From contig JAKQLF010000351.1 in assembly GCA_029567325.1 (NCBI GenBank), positions 1-64,000 of the forward strand: 64,000 nt of DNA, in the 5' to 3' direction. Numbering within the stretch: the stretch's first letter is position 1; each line of letters starts with the position of its first letter. This document shows, one piece after another, positions 1 to 9,308 of this stretch. The stretch is from Bacteroidota bacterium (GTDB taxonomy: Bacteria > Bacteroidota > Bacteroidia > Chitinophagales > Saprospiraceae). A program made the translations under genes and the position numbers. The notes under the pieces were generated by a model that was given only the letters and a program-made list of their open reading frames with translations, was not told the origin of the DNA and did not search any database.

Positions 1-7
1 TTTGGTT

Positions 8-31
8 ACTTTTTTGACGGTACAAAAAAGT
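8..31. repeat. Stem-loop, 9-bp perfect arms
   Basis: ACTTTTTTG and CAAAAAAGT form perfect 9-bp arms around a 6-nt loop (ACGGTA). The flanks (GGTT before, AACC after) extend the pairing imperfectly. The word GTGACAACCC just after the stem recurs near 190-200. The rest of 1-271 shows no convincing gene. This could be a terminator for a gene left of the window or a dispersed element. Confidence 0.45.
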
Positions 32-271
32 GACAACCCCAGGCACTGGCAGTGGACTCATGATTTGGCATGTTTTCTTTTTAGTTTCTAAGTCTATTAG
101 ACTTATTTTGGTATCTGCCGTGTTTCATAATATTGCTTTTGGAATAGCAAATGACTATCTCATATTATAAAAAAAATGTTTCCTAAACAGTGACAACCCG
201 TCCAGAGCTTCCAATGCAGTGACATTGGTTGATAAAAAATAAATGAGATTACCTGTACTGCTTTTAAATGG

Positions 272-1420
272 TCAATCCATTCGGAATTGAATAACTCCAT
301 TTGGTACGGGTCTTTCATTGATTAAAAGTAATGGTTGTTTATCATCCATTTCTTGCCATTTGGATTTGCCAAAGTCTTCAAAATTTCTGTAAGATCCCAT
401 CCAATAGAAACTTTCAAAAACAAAGGGTATTCCCTCTGCTCCCAGTGGGCTGTCTGCGTCCGCAATATGAAAGTGTAAATGTGGGCCAGTAGTCTGTCCT
501 GTAAAACCCAATGCCGCAATGACTTCTCCCTTTTTCACTTTTTGGCCAGGTTTCACTCTTATGCTGTTGGGTTGGAGATGTTCATAAAAAGCAAACTGTT
601 GATTTCCAATTTTTAATGAAATATAATTTCCAGTAGCGTCCTCAACGGCGTAGTCAGGATGATCTGAAAGTGTTTTGCTTTCTGAAAAGTCGCTCCTGAC
701 TGAAGAGACCACACCATCTGCTACCGCTAACACTGCTGCACCATATCCCAAATAATCCCTGATCATATTTTCATCTCCAATCGCATACTTACCCGTTGTA
801 TCTATTTGCATAAAATCAATAGCGTATCTCCCGGGAATTCTTGTTTTACCATCCATTGCATAAATAACGCGACGATGGCCTCGTACCCAAGATGGTTCAT
901 AAATGGATGCAAAAATTCCCGAACATAGAGGCGGACCAACTACGATTGGGTTAAAAAAGTTACATGAAGATGAATCACTTTGAAGGGTTAGATTTTCAGC
1001 CTTTTTAATCTTGGTTTTTTCAAAATTAATTTGATGATAAATGGATTTAATTTGTTTATCTGGCGAAACGAATTCGATATAAATAACGGCGGTGTCTCTT
1101 GGATTAATTTGTAAATTATTGGTTTCTTCATTATTTGAATAATTACTAAAACTATTATTTAGGGATCCATTTTCAAGTGTTAAATAGGTTAATTTTTCTT
1201 CAGTATTTATAACAGATAATTGCTTTATTGTTAAAGTATCTATTCCACTATTAATTAAATAAATTTCGTAATAAGCTGTTGATTTTCCATCTATTGCAAT
1301 AAATTGAAGATTATTCGGGACAATTACATTTAATTTTTCATCAATATCATTATTACAACCAAAATTTAGTGCAATAATGGTCAAAAGAACAAAAAATAAA
1401 CTTTTGTTAGTGGAATTCAT
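272..1420 (-). CDS. M23-family peptidase-like lipoprotein
   Basis: This is a 382-residue protein with a lipoprotein signal peptide (lipobox LNFGC, Cys22), so it should sit in the periplasm or on the outer membrane. The C-terminal half is a LytM/M23 fold with GYGAAVLAVADGVV, HLQPNSIRVKPGQKV and GPHLHFHIAD. In M23 enzymes zinc is bound by a first His four residues before an Asp, and by the last His of HxH. Here the first motif reads RYAIDF, so the Asp and HLHFH are present but an Arg stands where the His is expected. It may be a degenerate LytM protein or a divergent active subfamily. The N-terminal 150 residues are a poorly conserved Asn-rich region. The start is ATG. Confidence 0.8.
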   Translation of the reverse strand: MNSTNKSLFFVLLTIIALNFGCNNDIDEKLNVIVPNNLQFIAIDGKSTAYYEIYLINSGIDTLTIKQLSVINTEEKLTYLTLENGSLNNSFSNYSNNEETNNLQINPRDTAVIYIEFVSPDKQIKSIYHQINFEKTKIKKAENLTLQSDSSSCNFFNPIVVGPPLCSGIFASIYEPSWVRGHRRVIYAMDGKTRIPGRYAIDFMQIDTTGKYAIGDENMIRDYLGYGAAVLAVADGVVSSVRSDFSESKTLSDHPDYAVEDATGNYISLKIGNQQFAFYEHLQPNSIRVKPGQKVKKGEVIAALGFTGQTTGPHLHFHIADADSPLGAEGIPFVFESFYWMGSYRNFEDFGKSKWQEMDDKQPLLLINERPVPNGVIQFRMD

Positions 1421-1550
1421 TTATACTAATTTAATTAAAACTGACATTTTGAATGATGAAGATCGCACATATGCTGATTGGAAATAGAATGGACTTCTTA
1501 CTAATTATTTGTAAGATTACTGCAAGTGTACTAAAATCAATTTCTCAGCT

Positions 1551-2039
1551 TTATAATAGGCCTTTTGTCATTTTTCCTAGATTAATACACTCGGCATTTG
1601 TAAAAGTTATATCCCTTACAACATCCATTGTACCCCAAAGATAATCATTGCCTTTTAACCATCTTGTAATCCTCATCCTTGCTTTCAATCTTTTTATTTC
1701 AACTTCTGTTGCCATCCTTTTCTCACCAAGTTGCCCATAAAGTTTTATCGCTGGATAACTTTTGAATTCCCCTATAAAAAGGGCTTTCAACCAAAACAAT
1801 GTCCCACTATTGACAATTAAAACACAGATATTTTTATTTGCAATGCTATTTTGCGGCAGTTTGGTTGGAAATTTTTCAAAATAAAACCCTGATTGATCTC
1901 GGTTGAGAAAAAGTGATCCTATCGGTGTAACCGTTGGCATCTGATTTTCATCTACCGAAGCTATAGAAGCATGGAAATTTGTACTAAAGCTATTTCTCAA
2001 ATGTTGCCTTATCTCTGGCCAATGTTCTTTTATTTCCAT
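1551..2039 (-). CDS. Pyridoxamine 5'-phosphate oxidase-like flavin split-barrel protein
   Basis: The 162-residue protein resembles the FMN-binding split-barrel (PNPOx-like) superfamily. The pattern FHASIASVDENQMPTVTPIG followed by FYFEKFPTKLPQN and NICVLIVNSG is typical of its first strands and flavin-phosphate region. These proteins bind FMN, F420 or heme, and the substrate cannot be inferred here. It has no signal peptide and is cytosolic. It lies 24 bp downstream of the esterase gene on the same strand and may be cotranscribed with it. The start is ATG. Confidence 0.72.
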   Translation of the reverse strand: MEIKEHWPEIRQHLRNSFSTNFHASIASVDENQMPTVTPIGSLFLNRDQSGFYFEKFPTKLPQNSIANKNICVLIVNSGTLFWLKALFIGEFKSYPAIKLYGQLGEKRMATEVEIKRLKARMRITRWLKGNDYLWGTMDVVRDITFTNAECINLGKMTKGLL

Positions 2040-2063
2040 TTTAAACCTCGCTTTTTAATTAGT

Positions 2064-2891
2064 TTATTGTGCATTCATAGCCCAAATAATGGCCTTTTCT
2101 TTGGTTGCCCTAAAGATGGTACTGTGCTCTTCCTTTGGCTCATCTGAATATTGCCATTTCAGGTTTTCAACCTTGGCAGTTTCTAAAACTTTTGCAAGTA
2201 ATCTCGTAGAGACATAGATATCTTCTGCGTTTGATCCGGCAAACCAATATCTTTTCTGATCGCCAGAAAATGCTGATAAATGTTTTGAAGCTTCCTTCAG
2301 AAGCTGTTTATCATTCCACCAAAGTGATGGATCAAAAGCAATATAAAAGTCAAACATTTGCGGGTAGAGCAAAAAAGTCTCAGTCACAAATAAACCTGCC
2401 AAAGACTCACCAATGATGCCCTTTTCTTTGGTTGTTCGATATTTACTGTTTATTTCAGGGATCAGTTCATTTTGAATAAAACTTCGGAATGCTTCGGAAC
2501 CTCCTACAATTGGGGCAATTTCTTTGTCTTCTTTCACATCTGTTTTCCCTGTCAAATCTCTTCTTCGCTGCGTATTTTCGATACCAACCAAAATGATGGG
2601 TTTGATTTTTTTACTTTGAATGAGTGCTGCAATCGTATTTGCAATGTGCGAAAAATCCTCTTGAATCCCGCCATCTGGCATGTATAATACAGGAAAAGCA
2701 TCCTTGCTATCATCGTAATTGGGTGGAGTCCAGATATTGATCACCCTAGTTTCGCCAACTTCCTTCGATTCCAAATTTAGGGTAGTGTGTGTTGGAATTG
2801 GATCTTGAGTTATGGCCTTATCTGTGCAACTCATGAAAAGTCCTAGAACTAAGAAAAAAAGATAAATGGCACTGTTTGTATTAGTTTTCAT
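2064..2891 (-). CDS. Exported esterase-D-like alpha/beta hydrolase (lipoprotein)
   Basis: The chosen ATG at 2891 gives a lipoprotein signal (MKTNTNSAIYLFFLVLGLFMSC); a TTG 24 bp further upstream is less likely. The body matches the putative esterase family (PF00756, IroE/Fes/EstD-like): strand VLYMPDGG, nucleophile elbow GESLAGLF with catalytic Ser, a later Asp in AFDPSLWWND, and a C-terminal His in EEHST. Family members hydrolyse carboxyl esters, including siderophore esters and feruloyl groups. The substrate here is unknown. The length (275 aa) is normal. Confidence 0.8.
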   Translation of the reverse strand: MKTNTNSAIYLFFLVLGLFMSCTDKAITQDPIPTHTTLNLESKEVGETRVINIWTPPNYDDSKDAFPVLYMPDGGIQEDFSHIANTIAALIQSKKIKPIILVGIENTQRRRDLTGKTDVKEDKEIAPIVGGSEAFRSFIQNELIPEINSKYRTTKEKGIIGESLAGLFVTETFLLYPQMFDFYIAFDPSLWWNDKQLLKEASKHLSAFSGDQKRYWFAGSNAEDIYVSTRLLAKVLETAKVENLKWQYSDEPKEEHSTIFRATKEKAIIWAMNAQ

Positions 2892-2958
2892 AATTAAATT
2901 GAAATTCGAAATCAAAAAGATAATTAGTGGGTTTTCACCCTCGAGGTTTCCTAAACCA

Positions 2959-3651
2959 CTACTTAAATTTTAGTTTTAAAAAGGTTTGTAAATCCTTATT
3001 AGATCCATACAAAACTAAAATATCATGTTGTTGTATCCTATAATCCCCTGAGATAACTCCAAGGATTTTAGTAACCGTTTTGGTTTTACCCAAAATACTT
3101 TTTTCCTCTTCTTTTTTAATCACTGTGAGTGCCAATAGCCTATGGTTTCTTCTGAAACTGACTTCCCGAATGGTTTTTCCGATGTATTCATCCGGCGCAA
3201 TGGCTTCAATGATGCTGAAATCTGTATTTAATTCAAATGAATCAACGACATTACTCAAGCACAATTTTTTGGCCCATCGTTCCGCGGTTTCTTCTTCTGG
3301 ATGCACAATTTCATCAACACCAATGGCCTGAAGCACTTTTTCATGCAGCGGATTGATGGCCCTACTCATCAACCTTTTGACTTCAAGATTTTTTAACAAA
3401 GCAGTTGTCATGATGTTAGCACCTTGATCTTCACCAATGGCAACTAAGACTATATCTGTCTCTTTGAGAGGGAGCCCAGAAACAGTAAATTCATCAGTGG
3501 CGTCCATACAAATGGTGTGTGAAATCTTTTCTTTATAGGCCTCAACTTTGGACATATTGGTATCAATACCGATCACCTCATTGCCTTGCGCAGTCAATTT
3601 CTGTGCAAGTGAAGCGCCAAAATTTCCAAGTCCGATGATGATGTATTTCAT
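2959..3651 (-). CDS. ktrA: K+ uptake regulatory subunit, TrkA/KtrA family
   Basis: This 230-residue cytosolic regulator has an N-terminal RCK_N Rossmann domain (nucleotide motif GLGNFG at residues 7-12, acidic residue in IGIDTN at strand beta2) and a C-terminal RCK_C domain (about residues 140-230). KtrA proteins assemble as rings under the KtrB/TrkH membrane subunit and gate it in response to ATP/ADP or NAD(H). The gene lies 12 bp after the membrane subunit gene, in the order channel then regulator, a clear operon. Confidence 0.93.
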   Translation of the reverse strand: MKYIIIGLGNFGASLAQKLTAQGNEVIGIDTNMSKVEAYKEKISHTICMDATDEFTVSGLPLKETDIVLVAIGEDQGANIMTTALLKNLEVKRLMSRAINPLHEKVLQAIGVDEIVHPEEETAERWAKKLCLSNVVDSFELNTDFSIIEAIAPDEYIGKTIREVSFRRNHRLLALTVIKKEEEKSILGKTKTVTKILGVISGDYRIQQHDILVLYGSNKDLQTFLKLKFK

Positions 3652-3663
3652 TTTTACAATTTT

Positions 3664-5412
3664 TTAATTGATGCTTATTTCCTCTTTAGGGTAACTATAG
3701 TTTTTGTGTTTTATTTTCTTGAACATGGCAATGACCAAAGAAAGCATACTAATGCGGCCAACAAACATGACTATAATGATGACCAATTTACTGGCGCTGC
3801 TCAAACTTCCGGTTATTCCCAAACTCAGACCCACAGTACTGTAGGCAGAAAAACATTCAAAAGCAATATCAACCAACTTTTTATCAGGATCAAATATGGA
3901 AATAAACATGATTGCCAAGCCAATAATGACCAAGGATAACGAGATGATGGCAAAAGCCCTTCTTACAGATATATCTGCAATTTCCCTCCTGAAAATTTCT
4001 ATTCTGGATTTGCCTTTTGCCAAACTCAGAATATTGAGTGTAGCAATGGCAAAAGTACTAGTTTTGATACCACCACCTGTAGATTGCGGTGAAGCTCCAA
4101 TCCACATCAATAAAAAGACCAACATCAGGGTTGGAAACTTCATTGCCGCCGTATCAATGGTATTGAACCCTGCAGTTCTTGGTGTCGTTGCACCAAAAAG
4201 CGCGGTGACCATTTTACCAAAACCGATGTGTTCTGATAATGTATTGTTGTATTCCAAAAAATAAAATGCAAAGAAAGCAACAGTCGAAATTGACAAGGTC
4301 GTAATGAGGGTAATTCTACTGTTGATATTCAAAACCCAGGGCCGATAAACATTTGCTCTGAATGAAGAAAAGACCAGATTAGAGATTTTATATTTCAAAT
4401 AAGTCAATAGATTAACCACTATCGGGAAACCCAATCCACCCAAGACAAAGGTTATGATAAGCACCAATTGCAAATAATAGTTGAATCTAAATCCTGAATC
4501 ATATAACCCATTGCTCAAAGTAGAAAAGCCTGCATTGCAAAAGGCAGAAATGGCGTGAAAGGCGGCAAAAAATAACTGTTCGGAATGGCTGTCAAAGTTT
4601 TTTGATTCCAAACTTGAGTAGATCAAAACACCAGAAAAAAATTCTATGCCAAAGGTGATGAGAATGATGTATTTCAAGGTTGAAAAAACTTCCCCCAATT
4701 TATTTGAATTGGTCATATCACTAAGCACCAACTGATTTTCGTAAGTCGTTCCACCTTTGAAAAAATAACTGAAATAACTCGCGAATGTCAAAATGCCCAA
4801 ACCACCAACTTGAATCAATATCATGATGATGGACTTTCCAAAAATAGTGAATTGGGTTCCAGTATCAACTACTGCAAGACCTGTCACGCATACAGCACTT
4901 GTCGATGTAAATAAAGCATCTAAATAAGAAATGCCATTATTGGTTGCATTAGGTAAGGAGAGAAGCAGAGATCCTACAAATATTATGAATAAAAAACTGA
5001 GAATAAAAATTTGTGCTGGGTTGAGCAATGCACGTTTTAGCTCAATTCTCATTTCTGAAAACTCCCGAATAAAAGTCAATAATACCGCCAGTTCAACCCA
5101 AATGGGGTTGTCAAGCATTAAGTCGGTCTTAAACGGCACACCAACAAACAAATACAAATAATATATCCAAAGTGTGAAGACAACAGAAATCAAGTCAAAT
5201 AGGAAAACCTTCTTCCTGATCAGATTAAATTTTTGAATGTATCTGGCGAAAGTAGAAATCAACCCAATGGCCAAAACAAAAAAGTAAAATCCGTCTAATA
5301 AGTTTTGTGAAAATTCTGTCTGAGAAAAGCCGAAACCAGTTATGATGGCCAACAAACCCAATAAACTGGTCCAAAAGGCAATTTTATAAAACCGTTTTAA
5401 GTCAAATTTCAT
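3664..5412 (-). CDS. ktrB: K+ uptake membrane subunit, TrkH/KtrB family
   Basis: This 582-residue polytopic membrane protein has the four pore-loop filters of TrkH/KtrB/HKT transporters: AVCVTGLAVVD, SAFCNAGFSTLS, TPRTAGFNT and SAYSTVGLSLG, each centred on the selectivity Gly. It imports K+ together with the downstream KtrA. Typical KtrB is about 450 residues. Here about 150 extra N-terminal residues carry several membrane segments ahead of the first canonical helix, including a basic segment around FIREFSEMRIELKRALL. The start is ATG. Confidence 0.93.
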   Translation of the reverse strand: MKFDLKRFYKIAFWTSLLGLLAIITGFGFSQTEFSQNLLDGFYFFVLAIGLISTFARYIQKFNLIRKKVFLFDLISVVFTLWIYYLYLFVGVPFKTDLMLDNPIWVELAVLLTFIREFSEMRIELKRALLNPAQIFILSFLFIIFVGSLLLSLPNATNNGISYLDALFTSTSAVCVTGLAVVDTGTQFTIFGKSIIMILIQVGGLGILTFASYFSYFFKGGTTYENQLVLSDMTNSNKLGEVFSTLKYIILITFGIEFFSGVLIYSSLESKNFDSHSEQLFFAAFHAISAFCNAGFSTLSNGLYDSGFRFNYYLQLVLIITFVLGGLGFPIVVNLLTYLKYKISNLVFSSFRANVYRPWVLNINSRITLITTLSISTVAFFAFYFLEYNNTLSEHIGFGKMVTALFGATTPRTAGFNTIDTAAMKFPTLMLVFLLMWIGASPQSTGGGIKTSTFAIATLNILSLAKGKSRIEIFRREIADISVRRAFAIISLSLVIIGLAIMFISIFDPDKKLVDIAFECFSAYSTVGLSLGITGSLSSASKLVIIIVMFVGRISMLSLVIAMFKKIKHKNYSYPKEEISIN

Positions 5413-5971
5413 GCTTCCTGTATGATGCTGTTTCCTTAAAGGTATAGATCATTTTTTCGCTAAAAAACAAGGAAAAACGATCGATCGTCTAAATTTTAAA
5501 GTGCATTTGAAGACCTATCGGTGGCTTTTCGAGGGACAAAATATGATTTATTTTGGGGAATAGGGTGAAAAAGTATGGATTGGATGACTTGAATAATTAA
5601 TATTGAATCTCCGCATCAATTGGATTTGGGAGGATTCATTGTTATCCTGAAGCTGAATCAACGGGTGAGTGAGGCCAGTGGTAGAAGTTATCTGAGAATT
5701 CGTGTATCTTAATTTGGGGGTCTATTTCCGAAGCTTTAGGATTGGGTTAGAGCGCTGCTGGGTGTTGTTATCTCTCGAAGCTGAACCATTGGGTTTTGTG
5801 GGGGTCGTATATCATTCGATGTGGGAGGATGACTGTTTTTGTGCGGCGCTCCAAACAAACTGAACAATCATTTCATTAACCACTGGCTTTAGCCCGTGGT
5901 TATGAACTAAACCCCAATCCTGAATACAAAAAGTATTAAAAAATAAACTAACCAGGAATCGATAAAACTAA
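5413..5971. other. Intergenic spacer with decayed repeats, no gene seen
   Basis: No open frame of interest is visible in this 559-bp spacer. It holds two imperfect direct repeats of a unit containing GTTATC..GAAGCTGAA..GGGT (about 5640-5674 and 5764-5802) and a REP-like hairpin at 5878-5901. The upstream promoter of ktrB probably lies within about 60 bp of 5412. Confidence 0.6.
5878..5901. repeat. REP-like palindrome
   Basis: AACCACTGGCT, TT, AGCCCGTGGTT: 11-bp arms with one mismatch around a 2-nt loop. GGGCTAAAGCCC-type palindromes are widespread REP elements in Bacteroidota and are often mobilised by REP-associated tyrosine transposases. No such transposase gene is in this window. Confidence 0.55.
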
Positions 5972-7450
5972 TTATACAAGGCTTTCAATAAATTGATTTG
6001 CATTTTTCAAATGAGCCACCCTTTTGCTTTCATCCATCTTATCAAACATATTTAACAGCATGCCCAACCTTGGATTCTGCAAAAAGAAAACCCTGTGTTT
6101 ATCCATAAATCTCCAGAATAAGCCGTCCCAAATCTCCTGCCAATTACCTTTTTTATAATCACTCATTTTCATCAGATAATTACTGCCACTGATGTAAGGT
6201 TTGGTGGCCATCAATCCGCCGTCCGCAAATTGGCTCATGCCATAAACATTGGGGACCATGACCCAATCATAAGCATCAATAAATAATTCCATAAACCAAC
6301 GGTAAACATCATCAGGATCAAATTCGCACAACAACATAAAATTTCCCAAAACCATCAATCGCTCTATGTGGTGACAATATCCTGTATCTAAAACTTTTTG
6401 AATGGTCATGTCCAAGGGATCAATTCCGGTGGTGGCAGTCCAAAAGGATGCAGGTATCTTTCTGGTAAAACCCCAGTGGTTTTTGGTCCGCTCTTCCACC
6501 CCTTTCAGTTCGTAAACTCCTCGGATGAATTCTCGCCAGCCTATGATTTGACGGATAAATCCTTCCAAGGAATTTAGCGGCACATGGTGGTTGCTGGCAT
6601 ATTCCAAGGCTTCATCGATGATCAATTGCGGGGTCAATAATCCAACATTGAGCATGGGTGTCAAAACGCTGTGATTCAAAATATTTTCCTTTGCTAAAAT
6701 CGCGTCTTCGTAAGCTCCAAATTCAGCAAACCTAGTCTTAAAGAAATCCTGCAACCATTGTTTGCTTTCTGCAAAAGTGACCGGATAAAGAAATTCTGAA
6801 TTGAGGCTGCCATAGTGATGCGCGAAATGCTTTTGTGTGTAGCTAATAGCCTCCTCGTGAAATGTATTGGCCTTTAAAAATTGCGTTTGGGGAGGCGTTT
6901 TATCCTTGGGATATTTGAGTCGATTTTCATCATCAAAAGTCAATTTACCACCAAGTGGTTTTTGATCGGCATCCATCAAAATATTCCTACTCTGTCGTTG
7001 ATGTTTATAAAAGTCGGTTTGAAACATCCGCTTTTTATCTGCAAAGTAATTGGCTATTTCTTCAGAGGTGTTTAAAAACATGGGGGTAGACCGCTTAATT
7101 GCATTTATTTGATGCGTTTTGCATGTGTTTTTAATCCTCTGTTCCAACCAAAAATCCGTGGTATCTATGTATTCAAAAGTGTCAATTCCCTCTGCTTTTA
7201 AATGTGGGATCAACTTTCTAATATCTGACAATTCGTTTTGAGCATCAATGTATATGACTTGGATATCTTTTGACAATAGATAGCCTTCATACATCTTCAT
7301 AGTGGCTCTGTGAAAGGCAATTTTACGCTTGTGAAAATGGTATTGGCTGAAATAAAGCCATTCTTCCACCAAATAAATGACCTCACACCTGGAAATAAGC
7401 ATGTTTTCTTCAAATAATTGATGTGGAAATAAAATGCCCACCTTTTTCAT
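5972..7450 (-). CDS. Cryptochrome/photolyase family protein (PhrB/FeS-BCP-like) lacking Fe-S cysteines
   Basis: The 492-residue protein matches prokaryotic (6-4) photolyases / FeS-BCP proteins: N-terminal GILFPHQLFEE Rossmann-like domain, FAD-binding core with GWREFIRGVYE, HHIERLMVLGNFMLL, YDWVMVPNVYGMSQFADGG and KPYISGSNYLMKMSDY. In characterised members MSDY is followed by cysteines binding a 4Fe-4S cluster. Here the same stretch reads KKGNWQEIWDGLFWRF with no Cys. The FAD core looks intact, so light-driven DNA repair is plausible, but the cluster is probably absent. It is about 130 bp upstream (by coordinate) of a second photolyase-family gene on the same strand. ATG start. Confidence 0.85.
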   Translation of the reverse strand: MKKVGILFPHQLFEENMLISRCEVIYLVEEWLYFSQYHFHKRKIAFHRATMKMYEGYLLSKDIQVIYIDAQNELSDIRKLIPHLKAEGIDTFEYIDTTDFWLEQRIKNTCKTHQINAIKRSTPMFLNTSEEIANYFADKKRMFQTDFYKHQRQSRNILMDADQKPLGGKLTFDDENRLKYPKDKTPPQTQFLKANTFHEEAISYTQKHFAHHYGSLNSEFLYPVTFAESKQWLQDFFKTRFAEFGAYEDAILAKENILNHSVLTPMLNVGLLTPQLIIDEALEYASNHHVPLNSLEGFIRQIIGWREFIRGVYELKGVEERTKNHWGFTRKIPASFWTATTGIDPLDMTIQKVLDTGYCHHIERLMVLGNFMLLCEFDPDDVYRWFMELFIDAYDWVMVPNVYGMSQFADGGLMATKPYISGSNYLMKMSDYKKGNWQEIWDGLFWRFMDKHRVFFLQNPRLGMLLNMFDKMDESKRVAHLKNANQFIESLV

Positions 7451-7581
7451 AATTCTTTATTTTCTAACTTTTAGACCACCAATATTCACAATCATACAAT
7501 TTATAATTTTGAAGCTTTCTGCCACTTCAAAAAAGACAATAGGTTAATGTAAAAAGCTATAGGATTGTTTAACCGACTCAA

Positions 7582-9093
7582 TCAACTATTTCTCGGCCTC
7601 GAAGGATTATTGACGTGTTTTTGTAAAATTCGATCTCCCTCAACCTTAACTGCTTTTGTTTTTTGGAAAGCCCAAACAATGTCACTAGCTGCCTTTCGGC
7701 TTTCATCAATATCTACAATCGGAGCAGGATAATCTTTACCGATGATGACCTTGTACATTTCTTGTTCAATGCTGGTCATTTTCCATGGTTCGTACAGAAG
7801 GGGTGTGGGAACATTTTTTAATTCAGGAATCCATGTTTTAATGAAAATACCCTCTACATCGTGTTCCTGGGCGTTTTTGATTGGATTATATATACGTATG
7901 GTATTCACGCCTGTAACACCAGACTGCATTTGCAATTGTGGATAGTGAATGCCTGGTTCATAGTCCAGAAATAGTTTGGCTAAAAAATACTTGATCTCCC
8001 GCCAATCCTGCCACAAATTGAAAACAACAAAAGAAACTACCAAGGCACGCATTCTGAAATTGATATAACCAGTTGTATGTAAACAACGTATACAAGCATC
8101 TACAATTGGCACTCCCGTGGTTCCAGTTTGCCACGCAGTTATGTACGCCTCATTTTTGGTTTTTACCATGGAGTCATAAGCTCTATTTACATTTTCGAAC
8201 TCCATACGGCACTCATCTTCAAATTTTTGCATGAAATGACAATGCCAATAAAGGCGAGAAACGAAATTTGAGAGTGCCCTTTTATTACTTGCGGTTTTGT
8301 AATGTTGCATGGTGTATTGGTAGACCATACGCATACTGATGTTGCCATAAGCCAAATAGGGCGATAGTCGACTACAGCCTTTGCGACTTAGTTGAGGTTT
8401 GGAAATGTGTTTGGAATAATTTACGTTTCGTTCTATCAAAAAACTTTGCAGGTATTTCCATGCATTGGTTTCTCCTCCTGGTTGGAAAGCAGGCTCATTT
8501 GAAGTAATTTGAATACTTAGCTCTGGTCCTTTCAAATCTTGAAAAAATGCATCATCCAAATTCATTAAATTCCATTGAGTTTCATTGACTATTTTGGGGT
8601 ATTCTTCCATTTTTTGTGTCCACCTCTGCTCCCAATTTTTTCTAGATTTGAGCCTCCTGATTACCCCATTGTGTTGATATTCAATCCATTCTATCTGCTT
8701 TTCCAAGCAAAACTTTTGAATGTCCAAGTCTCTATCATAGGTTATTTTATTCCCAATTTCCTGATGCGAATAAATGTTTTTGATGTTGTATTTTTCAGAA
8801 AGGCTCTGAAAAACCGTAGTTATGTGATTGTGAAATATATAGATTTTAGCATTCAGACCATCTAGTTTGGATTGCATATCCTGCAAAGATTGGTATACAA
8901 ACCTCCAGTGTCGCACATCACTATCTGGATAATCCATGACAGTGGGTTCGAAGCAATAAATCAACAAAATAGGCAAATTTTGCTGCTGGGCAACATAAAG
9001 CGGCTCATGGTCAGTAAAGCGTAAATCTCTTTTAAACCACACGATGACAATGTCTTGTAATGTTGGAATTTCACTAGCCGTTTGATCTGTCAA
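7582..9093 (-). CDS. Cryptochrome/deoxyribodipyrimidine photolyase (PhrB-like class)
   Basis: The 503-residue protein has an N-terminal photolyase alpha/beta antenna domain (VWFKRDLRFTDHEPL, residues about 17-150) and the FAD-binding helical domain (about 230-480): GVPIVDACIRCL, GYINFRMRALVVSF, WREIKYFLAKLFLDYEP, QMQSGVTGVNTIRIYNP. Class I CPD photolyases carry an Asn-rich FAD loop (xxNNGxWQW); here the equivalent is GIHYPQLQMQSG, which suggests a cryptochrome-like or divergent photolyase group. The start is TTG at 9093, as no in-frame ATG lies nearby and an in-frame TAA precedes it. With its neighbour it forms a blue-light DNA repair or sensing pair. Confidence 0.85.
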   Translation of the reverse strand: MTDQTASEIPTLQDIVIVWFKRDLRFTDHEPLYVAQQQNLPILLIYCFEPTVMDYPDSDVRHWRFVYQSLQDMQSKLDGLNAKIYIFHNHITTVFQSLSEKYNIKNIYSHQEIGNKITYDRDLDIQKFCLEKQIEWIEYQHNGVIRRLKSRKNWEQRWTQKMEEYPKIVNETQWNLMNLDDAFFQDLKGPELSIQITSNEPAFQPGGETNAWKYLQSFLIERNVNYSKHISKPQLSRKGCSRLSPYLAYGNISMRMVYQYTMQHYKTASNKRALSNFVSRLYWHCHFMQKFEDECRMEFENVNRAYDSMVKTKNEAYITAWQTGTTGVPIVDACIRCLHTTGYINFRMRALVVSFVVFNLWQDWREIKYFLAKLFLDYEPGIHYPQLQMQSGVTGVNTIRIYNPIKNAQEHDVEGIFIKTWIPELKNVPTPLLYEPWKMTSIEQEMYKVIIGKDYPAPIVDIDESRKAASDIVWAFQKTKAVKVEGDRILQKHVNNPSRPRNS

Positions 9094-9308
9094 GGTTGCT
9101 TTTATTTAGTCCTACATAATTGGAAGGAGATATAAACATTCATACGACAATCAAACATTCCAAAAGGTTAAACAGTTTTTGAGCGTCAATTCCCAGATGT
9201 TTTCAAAATAAAATGGATTGATCGAAAAACTTCAAGTTTCTACAAATCAACCCACCCTATTTATTATTCTAATTCTGAATTATTTCAATGCACTGGACTA
9301 GTCAACTT

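Noticed and set aside
1453-1644. 63-codon plus-strand frame opposite the end of the split-barrel gene
   Set aside because: Its second half is antisense to a supported gene, and the peptide has no recognisable features.
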